NCBI RefSeq assembly: GCF_001708445.1
Contig: NZ_CP015637.1
Location: 6,511,001-6,575,000 of the forward strand
Length of the DNA stretch: 64,000 bases
Reading direction: 5' to 3'
DNA from: Pseudomonas fluorescens
Lineage (GTDB): Bacteria; Pseudomonadota; Gammaproteobacteria; Pseudomonadales; Pseudomonadaceae
Below, piece by piece: positions 51,662 to 60,746 of the stretch. The position numbers and the translations under genes are program-made. The notes under the pieces are model-generated. The model had not been told where the DNA came from. It made no database searches and saw nothing but the letters and a program-made list of their open reading frames with translations. Numbering within the stretch: position 1 is the first letter of the stretch; every line of letters begins with the position of its first letter.

Positions 51662-52753
51662 TTATGTCCCGGACTTGATCTTGGTCCAGGCCCGCGTGCG
51701 GGCGCGTTCGGCGTCACGCCCCAGCGGCTTGAGCGTATAGAGCGTGGCCATCGCCGCCTCAGTCGGGTACAGGTTGGGGTTGTTGCGAATCGAGGGGTCG
51801 ACCTGTTCGGTGGCGTCCTTGTTGGGGTTGGGGTAGCCGACAAAATCGCTGATCGGCGCGATCACCTGCGGTTGCAACAGGTAGTTGATAAAGGTGTAGG
51901 CGTCTTGCGGGTTCTTCGCCCCTTTGGGAATGGCGAGCATGTCGAACCAGATCGGTGCCCCTTCCTTGGGCAGGCGCATGTCAACGGTCACGCCGTTCTT
52001 GGCTTCCTTGGCGCGGTTGGCAGCCTGGGAGAAGCTGCCGGAATAACCGACGGCCACGCAGATGTCTCCATTGGCGATATCCGCCATGTATTTGGAGGAG
52101 TGGAAGTAGGTGATGTAGGGACGGATCTTCAGCAGCAGCGCTTCGGCTTTGTCATAGTCCTTGGGGTTGCGGCTGTTGGGATCCAGGCCCAGGTGCTGCA
52201 GGGCCAGCGGCAGGATCTCGGACGGCGAGTCGAGCAGTGCGACGCCGCATTGTTTGAGCTTGCTGATGTTCTCTTCCTTGAAGATCAGGTCCCAGCTGTC
52301 CACCGGCGCATCGGCGCCCAGCGCGGCCTTGACCTTGTCCGGGTTGAAGCCGATCAGGATGGTGCCGTACATATAGGGCACGGCGAATTTATTGCCGGGG
52401 TCATTGGCCTCGATCAGCTTCATCAGCTTGGGATCGAGGTGGTTCCAGTTCGGCAGTTGGCTGCGGTCCAGTGGCTGGAACACCCCGGCTTCGATCTGCT
52501 TGGCCAGGAACACATTGGACGGCACCACCACGTCATACCCGGAGTTGCCGGTGAGCAGCTTGGCTTCCAGGGCTTCGTTGGTGTCGAAGATGTCGTACAC
52601 CAGCTTGAGGTTGGGGTTCTGTGCCTTGAAGTCTTCCAGTGCCTTGGGCGTGATGTAGTCGAACCAGTTGTAGACTCGCAGGGTTTTTTCTTCAGCGTGG
52701 ACCATGCCGCTGATAACGGCGGCGCACAGCACGAGTGACTTGAGCATCTTCAT
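51662..52753 (-). CDS. Polyamine ABC transporter substrate-binding protein (PotF/SpuD type)
   Basis: The product has 363 residues. The signal peptide is 1-20 (ending SGMVHA). Polyamine-binding hallmarks are LRVYNWFDYITPKALEDF (about 25-42), YDVVVPSNVFLAKQI, NKFAVPYMYGTILIGFNP, and VGYSGSF in the second lobe. It binds putrescine, spermidine or acetylated polyamines in the periplasm. ATG 52753 overlaps the aphA stop by ATGA. No permease or ATPase gene is present, so it must share a transporter or feed the hydrolase indirectly. The same pair exists as PA1409-PA1410. Confidence 0.9.
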   Translation of the reverse strand: MKMLKSLVLCAAVISGMVHAEEKTLRVYNWFDYITPKALEDFKAQNPNLKLVYDIFDTNEALEAKLLTGNSGYDVVVPSNVFLAKQIEAGVFQPLDRSQLPNWNHLDPKLMKLIEANDPGNKFAVPYMYGTILIGFNPDKVKAALGADAPVDSWDLIFKEENISKLKQCGVALLDSPSEILPLALQHLGLDPNSRNPKDYDKAEALLLKIRPYITYFHSSKYMADIANGDICVAVGYSGSFSQAANRAKEAKNGVTVDMRLPKEGAPIWFDMLAIPKGAKNPQDAYTFINYLLQPQVIAPISDFVGYPNPNKDATEQVDPSIRNNPNLYPTEAAMATLYTLKPLGRDAERARTRAWTKIKSGT

Positions 52754-53784
52754 TGGGCAGCCCCCTCAAAACCTTCGAGAACGTTGACGGCATTGATGCC
52801 GATTTCTTCGACGGCGTAGCCGCCTTCCATCACGAACAGCGTCGGCTTGCCCAAGTGCGCAATGCGCGCGCCCATCGCCAGGTAGTCCGGGCTGTCGAGT
52901 TTGAATTGCGAGATGGGGTCGTGCTTGAACGTGTCCACCCCCAGCGAAACGACAACGATGTCGGCGCCATAGCGCTCAATTTCTGTGCAAGCCTCTTCAA
53001 GGGCAGCGCTCCAGCGTTCCCAGCCTGAACCGGCCGGCAAGGGGTAGTTGAAGTTGAAGCCAGTGCCTGCGCCTTCGCCCAGTTCATCGGCATAGCCGAG
53101 GAAAAACGGAAACTCCGCTTCGGGGTGGCCGTGGATCGAGGTGAACAGCACATCGCTGCGTTCATAGAAAATCGACTGGGTGCCGTTGCCGTGGTGGTAA
53201 TCCACATCGAGGATCGCGACGCGCTTGCAGCCTTGATCGAGGAAGGCTTGGGCGGCAATGGCGGCATTGTTGAGGTAGCAGTAGCCGCCCATCAAGTCGC
53301 TGGCGGCATGGTGCCCCGGCGGGCGGCACAGGGCGAAGGCACTGTGGGCGCCTTGTTGGATGGCAGCCTGGGCCGTGAGGGCGACTTGCGCCGCGCTGTA
53401 GGCGGCTTGCCAGGTGCCGGCGGTAATCGGCGCGCCGCCGTCGAAGCTGTAGTAGCCGAGCTGGCCGTGCAGGCTGGCGGGCAATACCCGGCGCAGGGTG
53501 CGGGCGGGCCAGGTGTAGGGCAACAGGTCGCCGTCCTGGCCGAATTCGGTCCAGCGTTGCCAGGCCCCCTGGAAGAAGTCGAGGTAGGCGTGGCTGTGGA
53601 CCCGTTGCAGCGGCGCCAGGCCGAAGTCCCGCGGCCCGTGGACCGGGCCCAGTTCGCGGTCTTTGACCCGTTGCAGCACGTGGTCGGCACGCGAAGGCAT
53701 CTCGAAGCAGGGCATCAGTTGCCCGTCCATCAGTTCACAACGGCCGTGGTGCAGGTGGTGATCGTCCGAGTAGATCGTCAGCAT
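52750..53784 (-). CDS. aphA: Acetylpolyamine amidohydrolase
   Basis: From ATG 53784 the product has 344 residues, after GGAG (8 bases); a longer start (53862) would break the family's length. The histone-deacetylase fold has all catalytic residues, at the same numbers as the Mycoplana enzyme: His158/His159 (RPPGHHAAS), zinc ligands Asp195, His197 (DVDYHHGNG) and Asp284 (GVDTFKHD), and Tyr323 (EGGYA). It deacetylates acetylputrescine, acetylcadaverine and similar amines, returning them to catabolism. It is followed, with a 4-base overlap, by a polyamine-binding protein and preceded by an AraC-family regulator on the same strand. Confidence 0.94.
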   Translation of the reverse strand: MLTIYSDDHHLHHGRCELMDGQLMPCFEMPSRADHVLQRVKDRELGPVHGPRDFGLAPLQRVHSHAYLDFFQGAWQRWTEFGQDGDLLPYTWPARTLRRVLPASLHGQLGYYSFDGGAPITAGTWQAAYSAAQVALTAQAAIQQGAHSAFALCRPPGHHAASDLMGGYCYLNNAAIAAQAFLDQGCKRVAILDVDYHHGNGTQSIFYERSDVLFTSIHGHPEAEFPFFLGYADELGEGAGTGFNFNYPLPAGSGWERWSAALEEACTEIERYGADIVVVSLGVDTFKHDPISQFKLDSPDYLAMGARIAHLGKPTLFVMEGGYAVEEIGINAVNVLEGFEGAAQ

Positions 53785-53916
53785 TTGTTGTTCTCCGCAG
53801 GCTGTGTCGGTGCATGCAGTCTTGCGGCGGAGGCGGTTTATGAGAACGGCAGGAGCGGCCAAAAGGGGATAAATACGGCCAAATTATCTGTCCGCAATTC
53901 GCCCCTCCGTGGGGCG

Positions 53917-54909
53917 TCATGCGCGAAATTGGCTCGGCGCCACGCCGCTCCAGCGCACAAATGCGTGCCGGAAGCTGGCCGTCTCGCTGAAGCCCAGCGC
54001 CTCGGCAATCCGGTAGATCGGCCATTGGTCTTGCGCCAACAGTTGCTTGGCACGCTCGAAGCGCAACTCGTCGAGCAGGTCCTGGTAGCTGCAACCCAGG
54101 TCATGCAAGTGCCGGCGCAAGGTTCGCGCTGAACAGTTCATTTGCGTGGCCAAGCCCTCCACGCCGGGCGCGGCGTGGAGCTGAGTGGTGAGCAGTTGGC
54201 GAATCCTGCCCAGCCAAGCCTGGCGCCCGGTGAACTCCAGGTTGTGTTTGCGGCAGCGTTCGGCCATGGCCTGGTGGGTAATCGCGTCAGCCAGGGGCAG
54301 CGGCTGTTCGAGCCAGTGCCTGTCGAATGCGAAAGCATTGGCGGTGGCCTGGAATTGCAGCGGGCAGGGGAAACGTTCCGCATAGCGCGCGCGGTAGTCC
54401 GGGGCGTCATGTTCGAAGCGTGCGGCGAGCAGCGGCAGGGGCTGGCCGAGCAGGTCGTCGCAGATCACTTTCAGCGACGCCAGGCACAGTTCGACGTTGA
54501 ACGTCTCCAGCGTCGGGTTTTCCCGGTAGCCACTGGCAGTGAACCAGATGCGCTCGCCCTCTTCTTCAAGGCTCAGCTCGAACAGTGTTCCCAACAGCGC
54601 TGGATAACGCAGCGCCAGGCGCAAAGCGTCACCGAAGGTGGCACTGGTGAGCAGCGCGTAACCCAGCATGCCGTAGGCCGACACATGCATCTGGCGGCCC
54701 AGCTCCAGGCCGACATCGCGACGCAGGGCCACGGCGTTGGCGCACACGCGCATTTCCTGATTGGTGGTGATGCGCGTGTCGGCACGGCTCAAGTCCGCCG
54801 CACAGATGCCGCTGCCCGCAAGCAACGCCTCGCTGTCCTGGCCTTCGGCCTTGAAGGTGTTGAGCACCAGCGACACCGCGTTGAGGGTGGTGAGATGAGC
54901 GTGCAGCAT
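53917..54909 (-). CDS. AraC-family regulator (OruR/ArgR-like)
   Basis: From ATG 54909 the product has 330 residues, after GGAG with 7 bases of spacing. An N-terminal Arabinose_bd-type domain (about 1-200) contains SAYGMLGYALLTSATFGDALRLALRYPAL, typical of the OruR/ArgR subgroup. C-terminal double helix-turn-helix motifs (about 225-330) are CSARTLRRHLHDLGCSYQDLLDELRFERAKQLL and IAEALGFSETASFRHAFVRWSG. It lies 132 bases upstream of aphA in the same direction and probably activates it in response to polyamines. Confidence 0.88.
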   Translation of the reverse strand: MLHAHLTTLNAVSLVLNTFKAEGQDSEALLAGSGICAADLSRADTRITTNQEMRVCANAVALRRDVGLELGRQMHVSAYGMLGYALLTSATFGDALRLALRYPALLGTLFELSLEEEGERIWFTASGYRENPTLETFNVELCLASLKVICDDLLGQPLPLLAARFEHDAPDYRARYAERFPCPLQFQATANAFAFDRHWLEQPLPLADAITHQAMAERCRKHNLEFTGRQAWLGRIRQLLTTQLHAAPGVEGLATQMNCSARTLRRHLHDLGCSYQDLLDELRFERAKQLLAQDQWPIYRIAEALGFSETASFRHAFVRWSGVAPSQFRA

Positions 54910-54968
54910 CGACGGCTCCAACGTGGCAGGTGCGGTGAAAGAGCAAGTTGTGTGCCGTCGCCCGTGCA

Positions 54969-57900
54969 TCAGGTCAAGTTGAAAAACAGTGTTTGAGCCT
55001 GGCTCTCGTTGATCTCGCTGCGGTGGAAGGCCACGCGTTGTGCGCTGCTCAGGCGCCTGATGGTGTCGGCTGTAGCGCCAAGGCTTTGCTCCTGGGGTGT
55101 CTTGAGGCGCGCACTGAGAAACGACCTGAGGGTGGTCCAGTCGGCCGAATAGTGGAAATGCGCATACCAGAGCACCTTATGGGTGCTGCGATCGGTGATG
55201 GAGTACTCGTCCAGGTAGTCCGGAGTGGCGGATTTTATGCGGCGTCGGTTGATTGTTTTTTTGATACTGATGGCGTTGCGATCCTTGAGCCATTGCACGC
55301 CGGAAGGCGTGGGCGGGTGCTGCTTGGTCATTCTCAGCACGTTTTCTATGGATTGCTGATACAGCGTGGCGGTAGCCTCGGCGAGGGATTTCTTGACGCT
55401 GCTGGCCAGGGTGACGTCGCCCTGGGCAAGGTTTTTCTGGGTCAGTGCTTGCTCGATGTCGCGGCTGGCCTGCTCCAGGCGATGGGCGTGTTGATGGTAG
55501 AGGTACTCGATGCCGATGGGCGTGCGTTGGGCTTGATTGGCCAGCTCGGTGATTCGCTGTTTGAAGGCTGTCAACCCAGTGAGCAGGGTGTTGCCCGTGG
55601 TCACACTGGCTTGCAGGTCGATGGGCAGGTTGACCGTTTTTACGGCCTTGGCCCGCTGGACCCAAAAGCCGTCTGATTTTTCGTGAAACGTGGCCACCAC
55701 GGTATTGGACAGGGGTGAACGGACATCCACCAGCCCGGTTTCCTGGCCCGTTGCAGACAACTGCGGTTCGCCGACCACCATGCCGTGGTAGCGAGTTCTG
55801 ATGAACTTTTTCTGTGGGAGTGGGGGCGTGGACGGCGGACGGGGGGTGGATCGCAGGGTGCTGCGGCTGGCGGCCAGCAGCGCCAGCTGAGTCGTGGTCT
55901 GTTTGGTGTACCCGCTGAGTTGGTCGCGCAAGCGAGTCAATGCTTGCGCCTGGGAAATGTCGGGGAATTCAGTGGGAAAGTCTCGCAGGCGTTCGTCCAG
56001 CAGCGTGAACTGTTCGATCAGGCTGCTCAGTGTTTCGATCTGCTCGTCGATCCGCCTGTCACTGCGCTCGCGCAATGTATCGCGCAGGGCCTGGATGGCG
56101 ATGTCGCAGGCGTCGACAATCTGGTCGATGGCCAGCCACGCCTGGGGTTCGCTCAGTATGGTGTCTTCACGCAGGCAGAGATTGCGGGCAAGGGACACCT
56201 GTAACGCCTTGAGGTCATCGCTGCGGTAACTGGGCAGCAGGCTTTTGGTGCTTTGTATCAAGCGTAACCCTTCGCTTGAAAGATCGCGCAGTTGGGTGAA
56301 TCGTGATTCGAAGTAATCCATGCATTGAATCATTCTCCCCAACATTTCAGTCATTTCGTTGGACTGGGGGATATCCCGCTCTTGCGGGGCTTTGGCCTGG
56401 CGCTCGATCTGCTCCAGCGTTGTCTTGAGCTTGGGGGCGAAGGTTTTCAGTATTTCAGTGAGGCCCGCCTGGCTCAAACTCAACTGAGCTTTGATGTACC
56501 CGATGGCGCGAAACTGGAAGTCTGGTGTCGGTGCAAAAACATTCAAGGTCTTGAGGTCTTGCAGGGCTGTTTCATAGTTCGCGCATTGACTGTCCAGCAG
56601 TCCGAGGTAGGCGTTGCGCTTGGCCTGGGCTGTGGCTGCGGGAGCGTCGAGCATGGCTTGCAGTGCACGTTGCAGCTCCTCTTGCGCAGCTTGTTTGCGT
56701 TGCTCGAAAGTCGTGAGTTGGTTGCGCATCTGGTTCACTTGACGCTCGGCCAGTGCCCGGGCTTTTCTTTCCTGGCTCTTGGAGCCGCCTCCGCGCAGAC
56801 GCAAGCGGGTGTCGATGAACCACTCCCCCTTGAGGTTGCCGATCACAAAGGGGCCAGAGCGAGTGGGTTGCTGGGGATCGATGATCTGCACCTCGTCATT
56901 TTCGTCGACCGTGACTTCAAACCAGCGTTGGCCCACCGGTGCGTACCACTTACTGCGCAACGGGTAGAGGTATCGTTGAGGGCCCCTACGTGATGAGGCC
57001 GGGTTTTGCACCGCTGGTTTTTCGACTTTGAAACTGTCCAGCAGCTTGCCCAGGTCGGTGGTAGTACGGTTGATCGCGCCGAGGGTATGCAGCACGTGGG
57101 GATGATCGCTGGGCAGGGCAGGCGAACTGATGTCGGTCAGTTGTTTGATCACCGTGGGTTTTGCGGTGGCCGTTTGTTGCGTTTGCTCTACCGGTTCTTC
57201 GACTGCCAAAGCGCTGCCTGACGGGGCGTTGCGGCTGGCAATATGCAGGGTCAACGCCATGCCCAGGTTGAGGAACAGGCCTGTCAGGGCCGACCATTCG
57301 GCCGCTTTGTCTTGCTTTTTATCCGCGTCGACGGCCTCTTGCAGTTGGTCGAGGATCTGCCAGATCCAGGCCGCGGCGTTTACGGTTCGCCCCAAAAAAG
57401 GCAGTACGGCAGTGAACGCCAGCCAGCTGGCCTGCTTGAACGATGCCCAGCGGGCTTCTGCATTTGAAACCGATTGACGGTCTGCCAATGTAACCAGCGC
57501 ATTGGCGTTGGCTTTGTACAATTGGCCGGCCAGGTGGTCGTTGAGCGTCTGGTGGCCCAGGCCCATGGGCCCGTTCATCAGCAGCAGCTTCGCAGGGTCT
57601 ACGAGAAGCTCGACGGCGGCCCAGGGCGACGGCAGTTCGCCGGGAAAGGCGTAGCGGGCATAGTCGCTGCGCACACCGTCGGGCAGCCAGGCCAATACTG
57701 AGTCGCGCAACGCTTGGGATTGGCGGATCGCATACAGCAGGTTGGCCGGTGACGGGTATTGCATCAACTGCGGCTCCAGCATCGGACGGTACAACAGGCA
57801 AGGGCCGGTGTCCGGGTCCTGCGGGCCAATCACATACATATTGGCGACCGTGTCTTGCGTGGCGTTGTCACGGTGTTTCGGAATGAAAGCCAGGGGGCGC

Positions 57901-59561
57901 AGGACAATGGTCTGACCGTCGACCTGACGGTTTGACACCTCTTTATTCAATACGGCGACGATGTAGCGATACCCCAACTCGTCAATCCCATTTTCCTGAC
58001 GGATCTTGAACTGCAATGCCAGGAGCGGCAGTTGGATACGCAAATGGTTGCTGTACAGGTATTGCCTGCGCGCGGACTCCAGCGGGTTGTCGAGCAGTTT
58101 CTGTTTGACCAGGGCGGGGTACTGTTGACCGATGTCCACCTTGCGAATCAGGGCCTCGACGTACGCTACGGTCATCCAGGCCGGTAAGGCATTGCTGTCG
58201 CTATCCAAGTGAATGCTTTTGTTACCGACCGGCAGGCTGATCAGGCTTTGCAGGGCAAGTTCGGCAAGGCTGAAGGTTGTGACGTCGACCTTGCCTGGAA
58301 GGGTAAAACTGCCCCAGACCACGGGGCTTTGCACCCGGATCTCGACTCTATCCAGGCGCAGGTTCGCGGCATCGCTGTGTTCCTTGAGCATTTCTGCGCG
58401 CAGCTTGGTCAGTGCGTATTCCTGAATGGGAGGGATGTCGTCTTGAAAAGACTTGCCAGCATTCAGGCTGTGCAGGGCGGCGAGGTCTTTCAGGTGGCGC
58501 GCATAGAGATCCAAGTCGCTGGTGGAGGCGACTTTCAGCCAATCGGGTAGCAGGTGACGTAAGCGTGCCAGGTCGGGGTGTTTATCACCGGCCAGTTCTT
58601 CAGCGGCGGCCGGGACGTTGAGTGAGGACTCGGTGGGGTCGACGCGACGCAGTTGCCCAAGGTCGAGCTGCCCGATGAACGCGATCTGCTGGGCAATCAA
58701 CGCGCAGGCCTGGTGGTCAAAAAAGTGGCCATCGGGCTCGAACAGTCGCCACTGTATGTTCGTGGGGGCTGGGGAGGGCAAGTGACTGGGTAAGCTGCGT
58801 CCCAGTTGCTCCAGCGAGGTGAACTTTTCGTAGCCGTTGAGCAGTGAGTACATGAGGATCATCGGCTTCCCTGCGTGGCTGCCGATCAGCACGGCCATTG
58901 ACAGCATGGCCAGGTGTTTGACGGTTTCGCCGTCCACCCTGTCGACATCTATCAGGTAGGCCCGGCTGGCATAGGGGTCCTTGGCTTGACGGAGCTTGTG
59001 CTCCGGCGACATGAACAGATTGCGGGCCATCGCGCATTCCTGCGCGTTCCAGTCTTCGACGGCAGTGACATTCCAGATTGATCGCAATGTGTTGGACAGC
59101 ACCTGCCAGTGTGGGCCGGAGGTTCCATTGGTTGAGTTCCAGAAGTCCACTTGAAGTTCTTGATACGCCGTCTTCATCACGGGCGCGAGCACGTTGATCA
59201 ACTGCGCTATTTGAGCGATACGCACGGGGAGATGGCGGGGGGAATGCGTGTTTTTTGGCTGAATGAGGTAATGCTGGCCCTCAGTGAACAACGTCGGAAT
59301 GCCCGAGACCGCCTGGTTGGCGAGAATATCGGTGAGATGCTGTTGCGTCGGAGCGCCGACGACGATCTCGTCGTCAACGAGCTCGGCTACCGGTGTGACG
59401 ACCGTGGCAACATCGGGATCGATATGCAGGTCCGGGTAAAGCTCTTGCAGTGATCGGCGCAACAGCACGCCGGCGGCTTCCCTGAAGGCGGGGCCTACGC
59501 AGAGCTGAGTGATCAGCGAATCAGTGGGGCTGTGAGGAGCGGTAGAAGGTAGTTGGCTCAT
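54969..59561 (-). CDS. Large DUF6543/dermonecrotic-toxin-like protein, copy 2
   Basis: The product has 1530 residues, starting at ATG 59561 after AAGGCAGGA. It is a paralogue of the 46935-51527 product over its whole length. Shared blocks are LYPDLHIDPDVATV near 40-53, NANALVTLADRQSVSNAEARW, FLGRTVNAAAWIWQILDQL (hydrophobic), WYAPVGQRWFEVTVDENDEV, DTRLRLRGGG, QKKFIRTRYHGMVVGE, LWYAHFHY and FHRSEI...TLFF. Identity is moderate, so the duplication is old. There is no signal peptide and no recognised catalytic domain. Hydrophobic central segments could insert into membranes, as in large Mcf-type toxins. The gene ends 60 bases from the AraC-regulator start. Confidence 0.7.
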   Translation of the reverse strand: MSQLPSTAPHSPTDSLITQLCVGPAFREAAGVLLRRSLQELYPDLHIDPDVATVVTPVAELVDDEIVVGAPTQQHLTDILANQAVSGIPTLFTEGQHYLIQPKNTHSPRHLPVRIAQIAQLINVLAPVMKTAYQELQVDFWNSTNGTSGPHWQVLSNTLRSIWNVTAVEDWNAQECAMARNLFMSPEHKLRQAKDPYASRAYLIDVDRVDGETVKHLAMLSMAVLIGSHAGKPMILMYSLLNGYEKFTSLEQLGRSLPSHLPSPAPTNIQWRLFEPDGHFFDHQACALIAQQIAFIGQLDLGQLRRVDPTESSLNVPAAAEELAGDKHPDLARLRHLLPDWLKVASTSDLDLYARHLKDLAALHSLNAGKSFQDDIPPIQEYALTKLRAEMLKEHSDAANLRLDRVEIRVQSPVVWGSFTLPGKVDVTTFSLAELALQSLISLPVGNKSIHLDSDSNALPAWMTVAYVEALIRKVDIGQQYPALVKQKLLDNPLESARRQYLYSNHLRIQLPLLALQFKIRQENGIDELGYRYIVAVLNKEVSNRQVDGQTIVLRPLAFIPKHRDNATQDTVANMYVIGPQDPDTGPCLLYRPMLEPQLMQYPSPANLLYAIRQSQALRDSVLAWLPDGVRSDYARYAFPGELPSPWAAVELLVDPAKLLLMNGPMGLGHQTLNDHLAGQLYKANANALVTLADRQSVSNAEARWASFKQASWLAFTAVLPFLGRTVNAAAWIWQILDQLQEAVDADKKQDKAAEWSALTGLFLNLGMALTLHIASRNAPSGSALAVEEPVEQTQQTATAKPTVIKQLTDISSPALPSDHPHVLHTLGAINRTTTDLGKLLDSFKVEKPAVQNPASSRRGPQRYLYPLRSKWYAPVGQRWFEVTVDENDEVQIIDPQQPTRSGPFVIGNLKGEWFIDTRLRLRGGGSKSQERKARALAERQVNQMRNQLTTFEQRKQAAQEELQRALQAMLDAPAATAQAKRNAYLGLLDSQCANYETALQDLKTLNVFAPTPDFQFRAIGYIKAQLSLSQAGLTEILKTFAPKLKTTLEQIERQAKAPQERDIPQSNEMTEMLGRMIQCMDYFESRFTQLRDLSSEGLRLIQSTKSLLPSYRSDDLKALQVSLARNLCLREDTILSEPQAWLAIDQIVDACDIAIQALRDTLRERSDRRIDEQIETLSSLIEQFTLLDERLRDFPTEFPDISQAQALTRLRDQLSGYTKQTTTQLALLAASRSTLRSTPRPPSTPPLPQKKFIRTRYHGMVVGEPQLSATGQETGLVDVRSPLSNTVVATFHEKSDGFWVQRAKAVKTVNLPIDLQASVTTGNTLLTGLTAFKQRITELANQAQRTPIGIEYLYHQHAHRLEQASRDIEQALTQKNLAQGDVTLASSVKKSLAEATATLYQQSIENVLRMTKQHPPTPSGVQWLKDRNAISIKKTINRRRIKSATPDYLDEYSITDRSTHKVLWYAHFHYSADWTTLRSFLSARLKTPQEQSLGATADTIRRLSSAQRVAFHRSEINESQAQTLFFNLT

Positions 59562-59688
59562 GGGGTCCTGCCTTGCCGTTTCATGAATGCTGCCGAAAGA
59601 ACAGCTTCGGCATGCTAGAAAGGCGCAAGGCAGGCATGAGGCTAACTATGTAGTGGGCCGGTGTTTTTACTCAGGTTTACAGCGCAGC

Positions 59689-60666
59689 TCAGGCCAGCTC
59701 ACCGCACAGGTCAAGCTCCACCAGGTGTCGGACGTCATCCGTTGCAAGCCCTGCACCGAGCAGCGCGTGGAGCTTGCCGAAGACGGCTTCGCGGGTCATG
59801 CCACCGCCGGAAAGCACACCTGCACCGCGCAACCGGCTGCCGGCCTCGTACACGTCCAGTTCAACGCCGCCTTCGTGGCATTGGGTGATTGCAACCACGA
59901 CCACGTCCAGGTCTTGCGCCCGCTTGAGGCTGGCGAGGAACGCAGGGTTATCACTCGGTCCCGTGCCGCTGCCAAAGCATTCCAGCACCAGCGCCTGAAG
60001 GCCGCTGTCGACCAGTGCATCCAGTTGCCCGGCGGCGATACCTGGCACCAATGGCAGCACGCCCACATTCGCGATGGCCTTGGGTTGGCGGTAATGCAGG
60101 GCGGCCGGGATCATTTCGGCCTGGGCGACGCCACCATTACGCTGCAAGGCCGCAAACGGATGGCGACCAAAGCTGCGGATCTTCGCGCAACGGGTCGGCG
60201 CCATCAGCGCACCGTGGAAGTACAGTTGCACACCCGGTGCCAGGCCTTCGCCCAGCGCCTGCAAGGCACCGCTGACGTTTTCCCAGGCATCGCTGTCGGG
60301 TACCCCGGCAGGCAGCATGGAACCGGTGAACACGACCGGCGCGGGCAGGCCCAGCAATTGAAAACTCATGGCGGCCGCGCTGTAGGCCAGGGTGTCGGTG
60401 CCGTGCAGGATCAGTACCGCGTCGCAACCCTCGTCCACGGCCTCGACCACGGCGGTGCGCAGGTGCTGCCAGTAGGCGGGGGTCATGTTGGCGCTGTCGA
60501 TCAGCGGCGACATTTCCCGAAAGCGCCAGGCGGGCAATGGCTGGTTGGCAAGTTGTTCGCGCATGCGCGCTTCGAAACCGGACGCGGGCGCCAGGCCGTT
60601 GGCGCTGGCCTGCATGCCGATGGTGCCACCGGTGTAGAGCACCATGATGTTGTGGGATGGGGACAT
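59689..60666 (-). CDS. L-asparaginase (cytoplasmic type)
   Basis: From ATG 60666 the product has 325 residues; AGGAG 7 bases upstream excludes the longer starts. The first catalytic Thr is in VLYTGGTIGM (about residue 12) and the second in ILHGTDTLAYSAAAMSF (about 88). There is no signal peptide, so it is cytoplasmic. It hydrolyses asparagine to aspartate and ammonia. It follows an Na+/alanine-type symporter and aspartase on the same strand, a grouping for uptake and breakdown of asparagine and aspartate. A terminator lies just upstream, so it has its own promoter or depends on read-through. Confidence 0.9.
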   Translation of the reverse strand: MSPSHNIMVLYTGGTIGMQASANGLAPASGFEARMREQLANQPLPAWRFREMSPLIDSANMTPAYWQHLRTAVVEAVDEGCDAVLILHGTDTLAYSAAAMSFQLLGLPAPVVFTGSMLPAGVPDSDAWENVSGALQALGEGLAPGVQLYFHGALMAPTRCAKIRSFGRHPFAALQRNGGVAQAEMIPAALHYRQPKAIANVGVLPLVPGIAAGQLDALVDSGLQALVLECFGSGTGPSDNPAFLASLKRAQDLDVVVVAITQCHEGGVELDVYEAGSRLRGAGVLSGGGMTREAVFGKLHALLGAGLATDDVRHLVELDLCGELA

Positions 60667-60683
60667 GAGTTTTCTCCTGAACG

Positions 60684-60727
60684 AAAAACGCCGCCGGGCC
60701 CAGAGCATGCCCAAGGCCGGGCGGCGT
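60684..60727 (-). terminator. Terminator of the symporter gene
   Basis: On the minus strand ACGCCGCC (60727-60720) pairs with GGCGGCGT (60695-60688), extended inward with one mismatch, and is followed by a U-tract (60688-60684). It ends transcription 20 bases after the symporter stop. Confidence 0.85.
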
Positions 60728-60746
60728 GTCATCTATCTACCTGGGC

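Noticed and set aside
59591..59612. TGCCGAA...TTCGGCA hairpin between asparaginase and toxin-like copy 2
   Set aside because: A 7-bp stem without a T-run on either strand; too weak to call a terminator.
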